A stretch of 64,000 nucleotides of DNA from Porpolomopsis calyptriformis (taxonomy: Eukaryota; Basidiomycota; Agaricomycetes; Agaricales; Hygrophoraceae), in contig OX621166.1 of the NCBI GenBank assembly GCA_951640195.1, positions 744,001 through 808,000 on the forward strand, read 5' to 3'. A program made the position numbers and the translations under genes. The notes below the pieces were generated by a model. That model had not been told where the DNA came from, made no database searches, and saw nothing but the letters and a program-made list of their open reading frames with translations. This document shows, one piece after another, positions 1-11,969 of the stretch; positions within the stretch are counted from its first letter, which is position 1; every line of letters starts with the position of its first letter.

Positions 1-1291
1 AGAATCCGGTGACGCAAGGGATGGGGCAGCTGATGAGTGCGATGATATTTCATCGGGGTAAATGAATTTGTACGTCGCCGAGAACAACACAGAGGAATCG
101 CTAGCCATGCTTGGGTTAATTAATCCTGATGGCGGCGAGGACTGTCGAGTGGGATCCGAAACGACATCTTGCACGATGATGAACTGTCTGGGATCTAGTG
201 CGCCAATATGTTTAGCTACCTAGCCGATGAACGTAACCTCACGATCTCACTCACCCGGACTTTGGCATATGGTCTCCCAATATCCTGGAACCAGTTGCGT
301 ACTGTAAAGCTGGGTGTCTCCATCCTCGGGGGGCGTCTTTACGAAAACCAACTCTGTGTCCTCCCAGTAAACAGCGGCCTCATTCACAAATACCGTGAAA
401 ATAGAACGGGCGCTAATTGCAGAGGTTGAGGTGAAGGTAAGAGTTGGATCGATATCCCAGAGAGATCGGGGGTAGGATGAAGGTCGAAAAATATTCCCTT
501 CTACGTGACTGTCCTCTGGAATACGCAGCGAGGCTAGCGGCCGGTCGGGAAGCGAGATCTCGGAAGCAGGGTCAAAACCAAGAGGGCAAGACCACAGTGG
601 GAGTATGTCGATGAGAACCGTCATCTGGGGAGATGATGAGGTCCACCCAACTCAGAATATAAAGATATTAGTGGATTATTTACCGAGAAACGAGACGATG
701 TCGAACCAGCACCAGACGATCGGGGACCATCGTGAAGTGCGAGCCCATCTAGGTCAGCGGGGCCACTGGGGCTCCGTGTGGAGGGAGACGGAATGCTTGA
801 TGACGAGTCACTGTCTTCGTGCGTGTGCAATAAAAGCTTGAGAACTTGAGCATTAAACGTCAGCAAGCTCTCGATGGGTAAACAATATGCGATCAGCTCA
901 CCCGGATTACCACACGTATCCCTGATCTGTTGCAAGCGACTACCAACTTGTTTAGGGGTCCTGCGTATGCCAGTTGCAGTGAAGATGTAGTCCGAGATGA
1001 ACCTGTTTCTCAAGGGAAATCTCCGAAGGTATTTCGTCTCCAGGGTGTTGTCGGGCTGGTAGTTCTCCAAACCTTAGAGTTATGGCGAGAGGTTAGATCA
1101 GCGTGTTCTGGTATGCGGTAAAGAAACGTGCCGTCGATCAAGGCCGCTTCCAGCTTCGGAGGCCAAACTCGTTCAGTATTGCCCTTGAGGGTCCTATAGC
1201 TTTTTCTTCCTGTTATAATTTTTTGGAATAGGTCTTGTGCTCCCTGTTTGTCCTCGTTGGATGGATCCTCGAGGTCTGCTTCGTGGGACAT
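1..1291 (-). CDS. TEA/ATTS-domain transcription factor (3' end outside window)
   Basis: Probable sequence-specific DNA-binding regulator of the TEC1/AbaA/TEF class. Exons on the minus strand: 1291-1132, 1072-684, 624-255 and 194 to the window edge; each junction keeps the frame. The TEA domain spans about residues 42-107: it opens with VWPPKLEAALIDG, and the recognition-helix part reads RRTPKQVGSRLQQIRDTC, both strongly conserved in the family. The domain is interrupted after LIDG by an intron whose only frame-keeping boundary is GC-AG (donor GCACGT at 1131, acceptor ending at 1073). The other introns (683-625, 254-195) are GT-AG. Downstream is a Ser/Pro-rich stretch and a region ending in QFIIVQDVVSDP that stays open to base 1. 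The Met at 1291 is the first in-frame ATG before the domain. Family assignment is firm; target genes cannot be inferred. Confidence 0.88.
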
Positions 1292-2782
1292 CGGAGCCGA
1301 TTAATGTGGGGGGAGGGGAGGGGGGAGTCGTTAGTCTGGCTGTAGCCATTCGGTTATTAATATTTGTAGGTTTGCAGGGTCATAAGAATGTACTTGCTGG
1401 AAAGGGAAGAGCGACGGCGGCGCTTGCTTGCTGGAGCTCAGGCAAAGGCGGAGACTAGATCTGAATAAAAATGCGGGGATATTATGGTTATTTTAAACGT
1501 TTTGATAAGAAAGTTATTCGGCTGCCTCAAAAACCAGCTCTCAGGATAGCCGAGGTTTGTCTTGCACCGAGTTAAGACCAGGGCGAGAGAGATCAGAGGA
1601 AATCTAGAACGGCGGTAAAGTGACTTTTGGTCACGTTTGAAGATAAAATTTTGGGTACATACCAACAATGGCGAAAATATGGCCATGAGATCAGTCGCGC
1701 GATGCACTTTCCGCTCCCTCTGCGGGAGGGATCAATATAACCACAATAGCAAGAGCGCGACAGAAAAATAAAAACTCACATGAGCCTCGATCGTCCGAAA
1801 CGCAATGTTCTGCAGAGTCCAGCGTAACTGTCATGGGCACTCGTTCTCGGTTCGTTAACCGGTGTTGACAAGGCTCTGGAACAATCCCGGAGACTTTAAG
1901 TTTTGGACAACTTATCCAATGTCAATAGAGTTGCCGACAGTTGATCGATATTCCATGGGCCATGTGAACCTGAAGAATGAAGCGCATGCCCGTTCCTCAC
2001 GATGTCAACGCAAGAATTGACCAGCAGGTGCGGGAAACGAGTAAATGAACGTCTTGACGTCTTTTGAAGTGATGATCTACTCCTGCAGGAAGAGCAGAAC
2101 GGACTCAAAACGGCACTCAATGGTGGAATTCATTGCCGCGAAAGGTCAACCCCCTAGCGCCCTCACAATGTCAACATGTCAACGTTTAAAAAGGAAACTT
2201 ACAAGTGACGCAAGATGCCTCCGGGTCTGGTTTTGTACAAATGTGGACCCCTGTCGGACAACCTCAACTGTTTTACATGCCTTTCTATTCTTTGTTCTTT
2301 GACAATGTTCGGGCCAAGCATCGTTTCATTCAGGAACACGGGAAAAGCTACCGATACCGCTCACGAGCTTGGGTTTTGTAAAACCCACGGGATTCAATCT
2401 GAATGATGCATTCATTTATCAAGCTAACAGAGAATCTATCTCTGATTATCAAGGACGTAAACGCAGAACAAAATTCCGAAAATTCAGCGAGTGTGCCTGC
2501 GCCTCGAAGCGATTGAGTATAGTCGAAATATTTAGAATACCGAGAGCGGTGCAGAGAGCACTGCATTGTGCGCTCAATTAATTCGATTCTGCGTTATGAC
2601 CGCAGGGATCGTCAGTGCTCTTGACACGAACTGAACTGGAGAAATCTGTCGCAAGCCAAGGTATCGGTGCCAGATATGAGCCACAAGGTCAGGCCGAGCC
2701 AGTCCGCCGTGGCTTTAGCTCAGCGCTACATCGAGCCACTGGCCGCATTGCCCCCTGGATTTTCGGCCCACTCTCCTTCAAT
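1292..2782. other. intergenic region, divergent promoters
   Basis: About 1.5 kb between the divergent TEA factor and the GH5 glucanase. I see no supported gene: ORFs here are short, lack family features and have no splice partners. It holds a perfect short hairpin near 2373-2390 (TGGGTTTT, two-base loop, AAAACCCA). Regulatory sites for both genes are expected here but none could be identified. Confidence 0.5.
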
Positions 2783-5713
2783 ATGGACGCCCCCCAAGAC
2801 CCCTTTGATGGTGGGAGCCACGAAGAACCTGCACCCAACGTTCCTTCCGAGTCACATCTAGCCTCAACTGACCTCGCACCACCTAGAGCGTCATACCTTG
2901 CTTCAGAGGTGTCGACCCCACGAGATTCCTACGTGCAGACCCCCAGCAATTCCTCTCCCCTTCTTCCGGTGGCCGTTAAACCAGAACACACTGATAATGC
3001 CGACTCAGACGACGCTGGTGATGCGCCCACAAAGCGGCCTCGTTACATTTTATTTATTATCCCATTGGCCCTCATTGTCTTGCTTCTGGCCGTCGTCATT
3101 CCAGTCTACTTTGCTGTGATCAAACCTCATCAGCGCCACGCGACTGCCAACTCTGGCGCTTCTCATCCTTCAGGGCCTCACACAGGTAACGGTGCAAGTC
3201 CTACTTCCGGCCAAGCATCAACACCCACGGGTGCTATATCGGGTGGTGACGGCTCCACCATCACACAAGAAGATGGGTCTACCTTTGTCTACCACAATCC
3301 ATTCGGTGGTTTCTGTGAGTTGTTCTTCACTTTCTTCCGTCTCTTCACCCATAAGACGGGATGTCTCATTTCCGAGAGTTGTCTGGTTCACCGCTCGGTC
3401 GCTTTCAATAGGCCACACTACCAGAAGGTATTGGTTTAATTGAAAATTTATTGCGGGGAATTCTTTGCATCGCTGCTAAGCGGGTCTCGTGAATGTGGAA
3501 TTTCTATTCCCTTGCATGCTTTGGTGCTTGTCCCAAACTGGGTTCCTTTTTTCTTTCAATATCTCTTTCCGGAATTGCCTCATAGTTTTCTTGAACCTTC
3601 GGGATTTCTCATGGGATGCGATCACTAACGTCTAATTTCCTGATCAGGGGTATCCGATCCCAGTAACCCCTTCAACGACAATGCTCAGCCAAATTCCTGG
3701 ACACCACCCTTAAACACCAGCTGGACATGGGGCACAGATCATGTCTATGGGTATGTTCTCGCTAAAATCCTCCAAGTTCCCTTTCTGGGACGTACTGAGA
3801 TCAATTCTAGAGTCAATCTTGGCGGTTGGTTCGTTTTGGAACCCTTCATAACTCCTGCACTGTACCAGCAATATCCCGGAGCGATAGATGAATGGACTCT
3901 CAGTACGATGATGGCGGCGGACACCGCAAACGGCGGCCTCAATCAGCTGGAAAATCATTACAACACTTTCATGGTCTCTTTCCGTGTTTTTTTTAGGTGT
4001 CTTAAATTGATTCTCTTTGCAGACTGAGCAAGATATTGCGGAAATAGCTGGCGCTGGACTGAACTGGGTAAGGTTGCCAATACCTTACTGGGCCATCGAA
4101 ACGTGGCCCGGAGAACCATTCCTGGCAAAGACAAGCTGGAAGTACGAGCTTTCACTATAACAACCTTGCTACTTTCGCCTGAATGTGTGGTCCTTTCTAG
4201 GTACATCGTGAGATTTTTCGGGTGGGCTCGGAAGTATGGTCTGAGAGTGAATCTTGACTTGCATACTTGGTAACGAGATCTTCCTCATTGGCTGAAACTT
4301 TGAAACTAAATCCTCTAATCCTTTCTCTAGTCCAGGCTCTCAAAACGGTTTGTGTCTATCATATCGCCACCGCTTGTCATTTCCTCATGCTTAAATATAG
4401 GCTTTAACCATTCCGGCAAAGACAATGTGATCAATTTCCTAGACGGCGTCATGGGAATCGCAAATGCTCAGCGCATGTTGAACTACATTCGAATCATCAC
4501 AGAGTTTATCTCTCAACCAGAGTATCGAAATGTTGTCCCCATTTTTAGCGTCATAAACGAGCCACTACTGTCGGCTATCGGTCAGGATACACTGGCGACA
4601 TTGTCTGTGATATTAACTTGAATTTCTCTCCTCGTATCTGATCTGCTGGTTCCTTTTCACAGTTATCTCGAGGTACATGATATGATCCGTGGGATAACTG
4701 GGTTTGGCGCTGGTAATGGACCATATATCGCCGTCCATGACGGATTTCAGGGTGTCGGACAATGGGCGGATTTCTTCACTGGCGCAGATCGCATGATTCT
4801 CGACACACATCCTTACTTCGCATTTAATGGCGCCAACGATAACTCGCCTATCGACGGCAATGGGGGTGTGTGGCCCGGCCGAGCGTGTTCTAACTGGGCT
4901 GCCGCGCTAAATGGCAGGTATGCTATTTTCTTTCAACGCACATACACCAGATTTGACTAACTGGTCGCGGTGATAGCCAAACCGCCTTTGGAGTCACTAT
5001 CGCTGGGGAATTCAGTACTGGGTTTAATGATTGTGGATTATTCTTACTTGGCGCCAATGAGCAGCCTTCCACCGCCAACTGTGCCGTTTGGCAAGATTCC
5101 TCGAATTGGAATGCCTCCCTCAAGCAAGGCATAATGCAGTTTGCCCTTGCGAGTATGGATGCCTTACAAAATTGGTTCTTCTGGACCTGGAAGGTGCATT
5201 TATCCTTTCGCTCACTTTGTAACCTGTTCGTCTAAAACGTATTTCAAGATTGGCAACTCGTCGACGTCAGGCATTGTTGAATCACCAGTTTGGTCCTACC
5301 AACTTGGCCTCCAGCAAGGTTACATGCCTACCGATCCCCGCCTGTCCATTGGTGTATGTGATGCCTTGGGCAACGGTGGTGCCCCATTCGACGGAACGTA
5401 CTTATCTTGGCAAACTGGTGGTGCTGGAGCGGGGACAGTTGCACCTACCGTGGTAGCTCAGTTCGGGCAATGGCCCCCAAACAGCATCGCTGGAGCCCCC
5501 CAAGCTAACCTTCTACCAACTTATACCCCGACCGGAATCGTTGTGACATTACCTCCACCTTCACTGACTATGACTCCACCGGGAGTGACAGTTGGTAACG
5601 GATGGTATGACGCAGGTGATACAGCTGGAGCACCAACACCGATAGTTGGGTGCCAGTATCCCAATGCATGGGACGCCCAGAATGCACCAGTGCCAATGGC
5701 AGCCTGTGCGTGA
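2783..5713 (+). CDS. membrane-anchored GH5 exo-beta-1,3-glucanase
   Basis: Glycoside hydrolase family 5 (subfamily 9-like) glucan 1,3-beta-glucosidase, expected to trim cell-wall beta-1,3-glucan at the cell surface. Exons: 2783-3314, 3648-3750, 3811-3973, 4023-4141, 4201-4269, 4331-4347, 4401-4602, 4663-4917, 4977-5193, 5249-5713, giving 713 residues. The cytosolic N-terminus (about 87 residues, Pro/Ser-rich) ends in KRPR before a membrane helix at about 88-113: a type II membrane protein, like Aspergillus ExgD. Then come a Ser/Thr/Gly linker and the catalytic domain, with GVNLGGWFVLEPF, the acid/base Glu388 in VINEPLL and the nucleophile Glu498 in AGEFS. Intron 1 is long (333 bases) and exon 6 only 17 bases. 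The start is the first ATG in frame; an upstream open stretch has no ATG. Substrate is inferred from family. Confidence 0.92.
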
Positions 5714-6597
5714 TAATCTGATAGGATTTCTCACAGCATGATCTTTCAGTCACGGTTCGAGGACAGTTTTGGACATTATATTTACTAACATCATTACTTT
5801 ATGAGGACAATTAAGTACCCTCTTTTATATTGTGGATGTGGGTTGTGTTTACGGTCTTTTCGATAGCTGCGAACCATCGTTTCCTAAAATGTATCGGTGC
5901 GGACCAGTCTTTGGCAGGTAATACAATTTGGGAACAAAGAACGACTGATATGGATGAGTTTCTCAGAGGGAAGCGATTTGCATGAGAGACAGGTCCAATA
6001 TTGAAAAAATCCGCACCCGAGGAACATTCGCGAGATTGCTTAGGGGTCGGCAGACTGCTCGGGAAAGCACCTCCATTGATATTTTGATCATGATGGGTGA
6101 GAATGCTCCATTGAGCACTGAAGCGGGAACCCAATGAAGTAATCACAACGCGCAGCGGTGGGTGAAGTTTCCAACGATCCAATTATCGATGGTGAACTCT
6201 GTCTGAACAAGAGGGATCACCAACGAAATAGCCAACCACGGTATATGATGTTTCCGGTGGGTGACAATATTGTCCAGTTTCGAGGGGGGACGAATACCAC
6301 CTCGTATGTTATGTCGATTATGTCGATCCGTATGTTATGTCGATCCGACAAGTTCAGTTTTCCTCCTCATGGCTGTAAGTGATTATGATCATTCGACATT
6401 CGTTGATCATCATTGATGCCGTAAGCATTCAAGATCAAAGCTTCATCAATCCAAGCGTATCCAGGACTCCCACATGCTGGATCCTTTTCAATGACATTTC
6501 TCTGATGTCTTGATGATCACAACTGCCGACATACGGTAATAGGCGGGGGATTTTAGCCTTTAGGTCTTCGTTTCATCTTCGTGTCCCTTCAACATCA
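5714..6597. other. intergenic region
   Basis: About 880 bases between two plus-strand genes. No supported gene. A short imperfect tandem repeat of the unit TATGTTATGTCGAT lies at about 6305-6350. The rest holds the 3' UTR of the glucanase and the promoter of the next gene, with no site I can name. Confidence 0.5.
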
Positions 6598-8474
6598 ATG
6601 GGGCGCTGCGCGCATTTGGCCTTGAAGGCCTATTCACTATTGGTTTTCTCTGCTATTATGTGCCGCACCAGTTGGGCAAAAGTCGTTCCTTTCCTTGACC
6701 CGGTAGGTCCATCAATACATTGTCTCATTCTGTACCTCTCACTCTAATGCTAGGGATTCTTCTTCGATTACAATCCACCCGGGCAACCTGTCCCAATCCC
6801 AGTCACCAGTAAGCTGTCAATTAGGTTCGGTGACTGTAACCTAATGACTCTCCCAGCCCAATGCGAAACCATTCATATAGAATGGGGTCGGAGTAGTGCG
6901 ACGGGGTAACTGAACAGAATTTATAAGCCAAGAATTTGCTAACTAGATCACACAGGCCAAACCCAACTGCCCCTTATTCTCTTCAAATATACACATCGTG
7001 AGTCACCGTCGTTAGCTTTCTACTGGAGGTTGTTGCTGAGTATCAATCACAGGACATTTATCGTTCCTTTCCTTGTGGATGCGGGGAATGCTTTAACTTT
7101 TGTAAGTTATCTGAAGAAATCTCGAGGTGCCTTGATTGACTAGCACTTAGGATTGGGCAGTCCCATTCGTTCCGGGTACACAGGTAAATCAACATCCCTC
7201 GAACATCTATATTTAGCTTACAAAACTGTTGTAGTATCAAATATGCATGGTAGAATGGCACCATTTTGCCCATGCAAACACGTCTCTAACATTACGCACT
7301 TTGCAGTTTGATACCAACGGCATTTCAGGTGGCTGCCAAGCTATCTACACTGTGATCCAAAACACCACTGTCCCTGATCCAACGTGCCAGAATGTAACAT
7401 TTCCGGATTCAGCCTTAAACATCCTCGGCACTGTGGAGAATGGACCAATATCTCAGTATGGGTTCGTGAATCAGGTCTGCATCCTCACCATCCACTCCTT
7501 CCCTTTCCTGACGATACACATGTACCAGTGCACAGATATTTCAATAAAACCTCAAAATGGAACTCCTCCCTATACGCTAACGGTTTGTCGCGTTGACATT
7601 CCCGACACTTATTACCAGGATTTAAGTCAATTTACAGGTTGCTCCCAGCCTCCATCCTCCTTACAACATCACCTCACACTCACTGGAAGCAATCAATTGG
7701 ACCGTATCACTGGTTCGTGTCTCCTGGTTTCGCCACAGGATCTCGCTAAAAATCCAGCCGCAGTCATGGGCATCTCCATTCTTTCTGTCCTTAGTTGATT
7801 CTGTAGGCAATGTCTGGGCCAACGGACCCATGCACAGTGGAATTGGGTCCACAAACTGTTTGGATACAGATTCCATGTGAGCAGGCTGTCGTTTTTTCCT
7901 CTTGATCGCTAAGCAGAGTTTGAACAGTTCAAGCCACCATTCGAACCGAGCAGCAGTAGGTGCAGGAGTCGGAGGCCTCTTTGGAGGTCTGGTAGTGGGT
8001 CTAATAGCCGCGTCCTTCTTTTGGCAGCACAAAGCTCGTCGCTGTGAGAGGGAGATGACTTTCATCCCCGAAAAATATCCCACATCGAAGACGTTTCACA
8101 AAGATATCGAGTACAATCTATCCCATCCCCAAGGTTCAGATAGCCCGATGTCTCCTGACGGTCTGGGAAGTGTTGGGTCCCCCGTTACCATGTCATCCGC
8201 ACCGCACTCAACGTTGCGACCCTTGCAAGGCAGAGACCTCCCAAGTCTGCCATTGGGAATCCCTAGCGCCTCCGCAACAACCACGAATTATGGATCTGAA
8301 ATGGATCGACAGCGATCACACGCCATATACGTTGTGCATCATGATGGTGGTGGTGCACCCGTGACCGTATACACTGGAGGGGACGCCGACGTCGTGGAAC
8401 TGCCTCCTGAATATGTCGAGGGCAGTTCCCTCCAGCGGACTGCAGCGGGGGACTCAAAAGGCGTTCCTCTGTAA
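6598..8474 (+). CDS. secreted single-pass membrane protein, unknown function
   Basis: Twelve exons: 6598-6702, 6754-6808, 6857-6905, 6956-6997, 7053-7101, 7151-7183, 7235-7249, 7307-7474, 7529-7582, 7638-7712, 7764-7876, 7928-8474; 434 residues, no frame break. An N-terminal signal sequence (hydrophobic LLVFSAIMC around residues 14-22) is followed by an extracellular part with motifs such as QCETIHIEWG and FDWAVPFVPGTQYQICMFD, several N-glycosylation sequons and scattered Cys. A glycine-rich membrane helix (VGAGVGGLFGGLVVGLIAA) precedes a basic stop-transfer stretch and a Ser/Pro-rich cytosolic tail of about 140 residues. I recall this architecture from uncharacterised Agaricomycete proteins, but no function is known to me. 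It could be a surface sensor or adhesin; that is a guess. Exon 7 has only 15 bases. Confidence 0.8.
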
Positions 8475-8893
8475 CAACACAGACTTGATCACCCTCCTTT
8501 ATATATTTATTGGATGTATTGTTCTTCTACAGAATGCTCACTCCTTTAAGGAAAGTAGACGTAACGCCAGAGCTTGAGCATCACTGCTAGTTTGCTGCTG
8601 AACATTGTATCATCGGAGTATACGGTTGTAAAAGACATGGACACTGTGGTTAGATGAAACTGGAGAGATTTACGATATCGTATACAACAGTGAAATTCAG
8701 ACGAACGATCTTCATTGGATGTGTTATGGATATCAAACATGTTCCATGTGTCACTCCTGTATATCTTTGACGGGATGGTGGAAAGCTTCCTGCGACAAGT
8801 TCATCAATTTATGAGGAAAGCCGAATGAGTGTGAGTTGCTCCAGATTAAATACAGATTCCGTAGTGCCCCGACATAAATGGTAAAATGAGATA
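8475..8893. other. convergent 3' region
   Basis: About 420 bases between the stop codons of the membrane-protein gene (plus) and the acyl-CoA synthetase gene (minus). Both 3' UTRs and polyadenylation sites must lie here. I see no further gene. Confidence 0.5.
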
Positions 8894-11473
8894 TCACAAC
8901 TTGGAAGGTCTCTTGACCAGTGCTGCCGAACGTCGTCTTGTCCACTCCTCCTTTACAAGAATGCGTAGTGGGCCTTTAACAATTTTCTCCGTAGGGGTGC
9001 GTTCTTCCACAAAGCACGAGGTAATCAGTGGAAAATCACATAGATGACTTGCTACGTACCAAAAGGTTCGTCCAGAATCATGACCATGACAGGGACCGCA
9101 AATCTTGGAAGGCTATCAGGATATTCAGTGTTGAAGTGGACAAATAGTTATAACTAAACCAACCGTTCTCGAGCCAAATTTATCAGTTCTTCTTCAACAA
9201 CGTGGCCTTTGAATGCTGGCTTCGTAAAGACTACCGCTGCGACTAATTCCCCGAGGCGGTCGTCTGGGACACCAACCGCAGCCACTTCCTTTAGTCGAGG
9301 ATCTGTGTAAAGAGCATTTTCTACAGAGACGGAATCCTGCGGTACAAATACTTCAGGACCCTCCACTCTTAGATCGAAGACACTTACAATGTTTTCGCCA
9401 CCAGAGATTATCATGTCTTTGACTACAACAATGTTCTGGTCATTCTCTTTCAATTTGGGATAGAGAAATGAACCTACTGCGATCACGAATATACAAAAAT
9501 CCTTCTTCGTCGAGCACACCTAGATCACCTGTTCGCAACCAGCCATCCTTAGTTATGGTTTCTGCAGTGGCATCTTATCATATAAGTCAGCTTATTTCTG
9601 GAAGTAAAAATGGGTCCCAATACCTGGATCCCCCCAGTACTCCTTCATCACATTCGGTCCACGCAACCAAATTTCTCCAATATGACCCACGGGTTGGGAT
9701 ACTCCATCCTTCACAATCAGAATATCATTAACGGGTGACGGAAGCCCACTATATTGCAGAGATCGCGTAAGTGTGAGAGCAACGAATCAGAAATAGCTGT
9801 TACTAACGCGCTGGTGGGTCGGCGCGTATAATCATTTCCAGTAAAGCCAACTGAAACACCATTTGTTTCGGTTAGACCGTAAGCTTGACTCCTGCAAAAT
9901 GTGAGCACTCAACGAAGCAAGGAGTGAACCACACTCACAGGAATATGTTCGGGAAAGCTTGTCTGGCCATTTCTGGCAACCGTTTGTTCACCGAGGAACC
10001 ACCAAAAACAAGGGCTTTCAGTGGGCTGTCAGACATGCCGCTATCGACAATATCCGAAACAATCGTAGGGACCCTGGTGTCAAAGGCATTAGGTATGAGA
10101 TAAGAATCAGAGTCCAGGGCGATCACCCTCCGGCAGTTGTGACATTTTCGCGTTTGATAAGACTAGATGTGGTATGCAAGCGTCGTCTTATTAGAAAACG
10201 TGAAGGGGTTACCTGATGCCTGCGGGTAATGAAAAATGTTGAACTCAGGAACGTATTGATCACTCACCTTCGTCTGGTATCCATTTCCTCATCAACACGA
10301 TTTTCTGGCCATTAACGCTGGCACTTATCTGGCGAAAGAAAAAGTCCGATTGGATGGGCAGGATCCAATGATCTGAGCACGTACAACCAAGGTCGAAGTG
10401 CCGGCAGCATGGAAGAGGGGAACAGCAACCAAAATACCCGTTTGAGGCTCTTGTTTGGCTATTAAGTCTTCCGAGCCGTTTCGTAAAATTGCCCTGACGC
10501 CTGCCGCTGACATCTATCAAAACGTTCAACGGCTCAGCAAGTTGTCAATCGAAACGGGTGCTCACATTCCGGATGTTTGTTAGAAACATGCGCTGTGTGC
10601 TTAGCACGCCTTTTGGCTTTCCTGTCCTGTAGACGGAGGGAAAGTAACATCAGACGTTCGTTTCAAGGCCTGATTCAGAATGAACGTACGTTCCAGAGGT
10701 GAAAATAATGGTTGCATTGTCCTCTGGAAGTATGGGAACGTCCTGGCTTTCTTCCCAAGGACTTCCTGAGAAGTTGTTCAGAACATGATTCCAGCTTCGC
10801 ATCCCTTTCCATCTGCCTTTCCCCTCATGATACTCGAGGACAAGTACACCAGTGGTTCCTGCTTCGGCTGGAAAGTAAGTCACAATTGGTTCAATAAGAT
10901 CTGCCCGTTCTGGATCCACTATGATCAATTTCGATTGCGTGTGAACGAAGCAGTGATGGAGAGCAGGAAGAGGGTGCCAACTGTAAAGAGGTTCACTGAT
11001 AGAGAATTGTGTAATGTGCAAACTGACGTACGCATTTACCAACACAGACACGGCACCGATGAGGTGGCACGCCCAGAAGGCTACAATGAAGTCGGGAAAA
11101 TTGCGAGAACAAATTGCAACTCTGTCTCCCTTTCGGATGCCATACATGACTTGAAATAGACGCGCCGCTAGGGCAGCCCGTTGCGATATTTGTCCGTAAG
11201 TCCAGCGTTGTTGCTCGAAGACAATGTATGTCATATCCTTGTATTCGTTTGAGACGAAGGTCCAAAATTCGCGTAAAGATGGCCATAAATGTTTGTACAC
11301 GCGTAATACATGGTTACCAACAACCCGGGTCTCCGTCTCATGAAGCATCCCTGGAGCCCGTAAAATTTTGTCAGCTGTAAATGGTGGTCAGGCAAAACTG
11401 GTATAAAAGGGTCGGCTTTGACTTCACTTTCAGATAACGAGCGCTTCGGCACCCATTGGGTGGACATGTTCAC
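8894..11473 (-). CDS. peroxisomal acyl-CoA synthetase (AMP-forming)
   Basis: Adenylate-forming enzyme that should activate a carboxylic acid to its CoA thioester via an acyl-AMP. Sixteen exons on the minus strand: 11473-11428, 11374-11032, 10980-10690, 10626-10566, 10513-10385, 10328-10268, 10219-10213, 10162-10127, 10073-9939, 9891-9808, 9748-9624, 9573-9478, 9422-9388, 9336-9164, 9112-9060, 9003-8894; 594 residues, in frame throughout. Motifs in order: the P-loop IIFTSGTTGKPKG (about 220-232), [19 protein letters not shown], and the hinge region [14 protein letters not shown]. The protein ends in SKL, a canonical PTS1 signal, so import into peroxisomes is likely. Exon 7 is only 7 bases. A second in-frame Met at 11467 could be the start. 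The substrate (fatty or aromatic acid) cannot be told from sequence alone. Confidence 0.92.
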
Positions 11474-11969
11474 GGTCGAATACGGCGAGGGAACTTGACG
11501 GAATGGCTGCTAAGAACACTTGCTTGACAGAGCCGAGCGGAGAACGTCCGATACAGGATCAATATCGGCGGTACCGGTGACCACATAGTAGACCGCAAAT
11601 AATGTCTAAAAATCTGTGGTCTAAGTTGGAAATCCAGCTGGCAATCTGGGCCGGGCCATCGTAGATCGTCGCGGAACCGCTTGGAAGAGGCTACATATCA
11701 CCGATCATAAGAACACAGGTTGATATCGGGTCCGGTTGGCGGATTTTCACCGGCCAAGATGCTTATGGTACGTGAATGGCCATCTCAGGTGCGTGGCCTG
11801 CTGCGGCTTTAGTACGAGGGGTAACTTGCCTCGGAAGCGAATGTATACCGGTGGGGAAAACAAGATGAGATTAGATAATGATGAGTGCTTTTGCGTCAAG
11901 CCATGTCTACGACAGAGTCCACAGTCCACGAATCATTGCAGCAACCCGGATCAAAAGCGCACACCACAT
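11474..11969. other. intergenic region
   Basis: About 500 bases between the start of the acyl-CoA synthetase gene and the end of the next minus-strand gene. ORFs present are short and unsupported. The promoter of the synthetase gene is expected here. Confidence 0.45.

Noticed and set aside
1438..1707. 89-codon minus-strand ORF upstream of the TEA gene
   Set aside because: No family features, no splice partner and AT-rich composition; expected by chance in a 1.5-kb intergenic region.
5811..6182. 123-codon minus-strand ORF
   Set aside because: No recognisable motif or splice partners; lies in the 3' flank of the glucanase gene.
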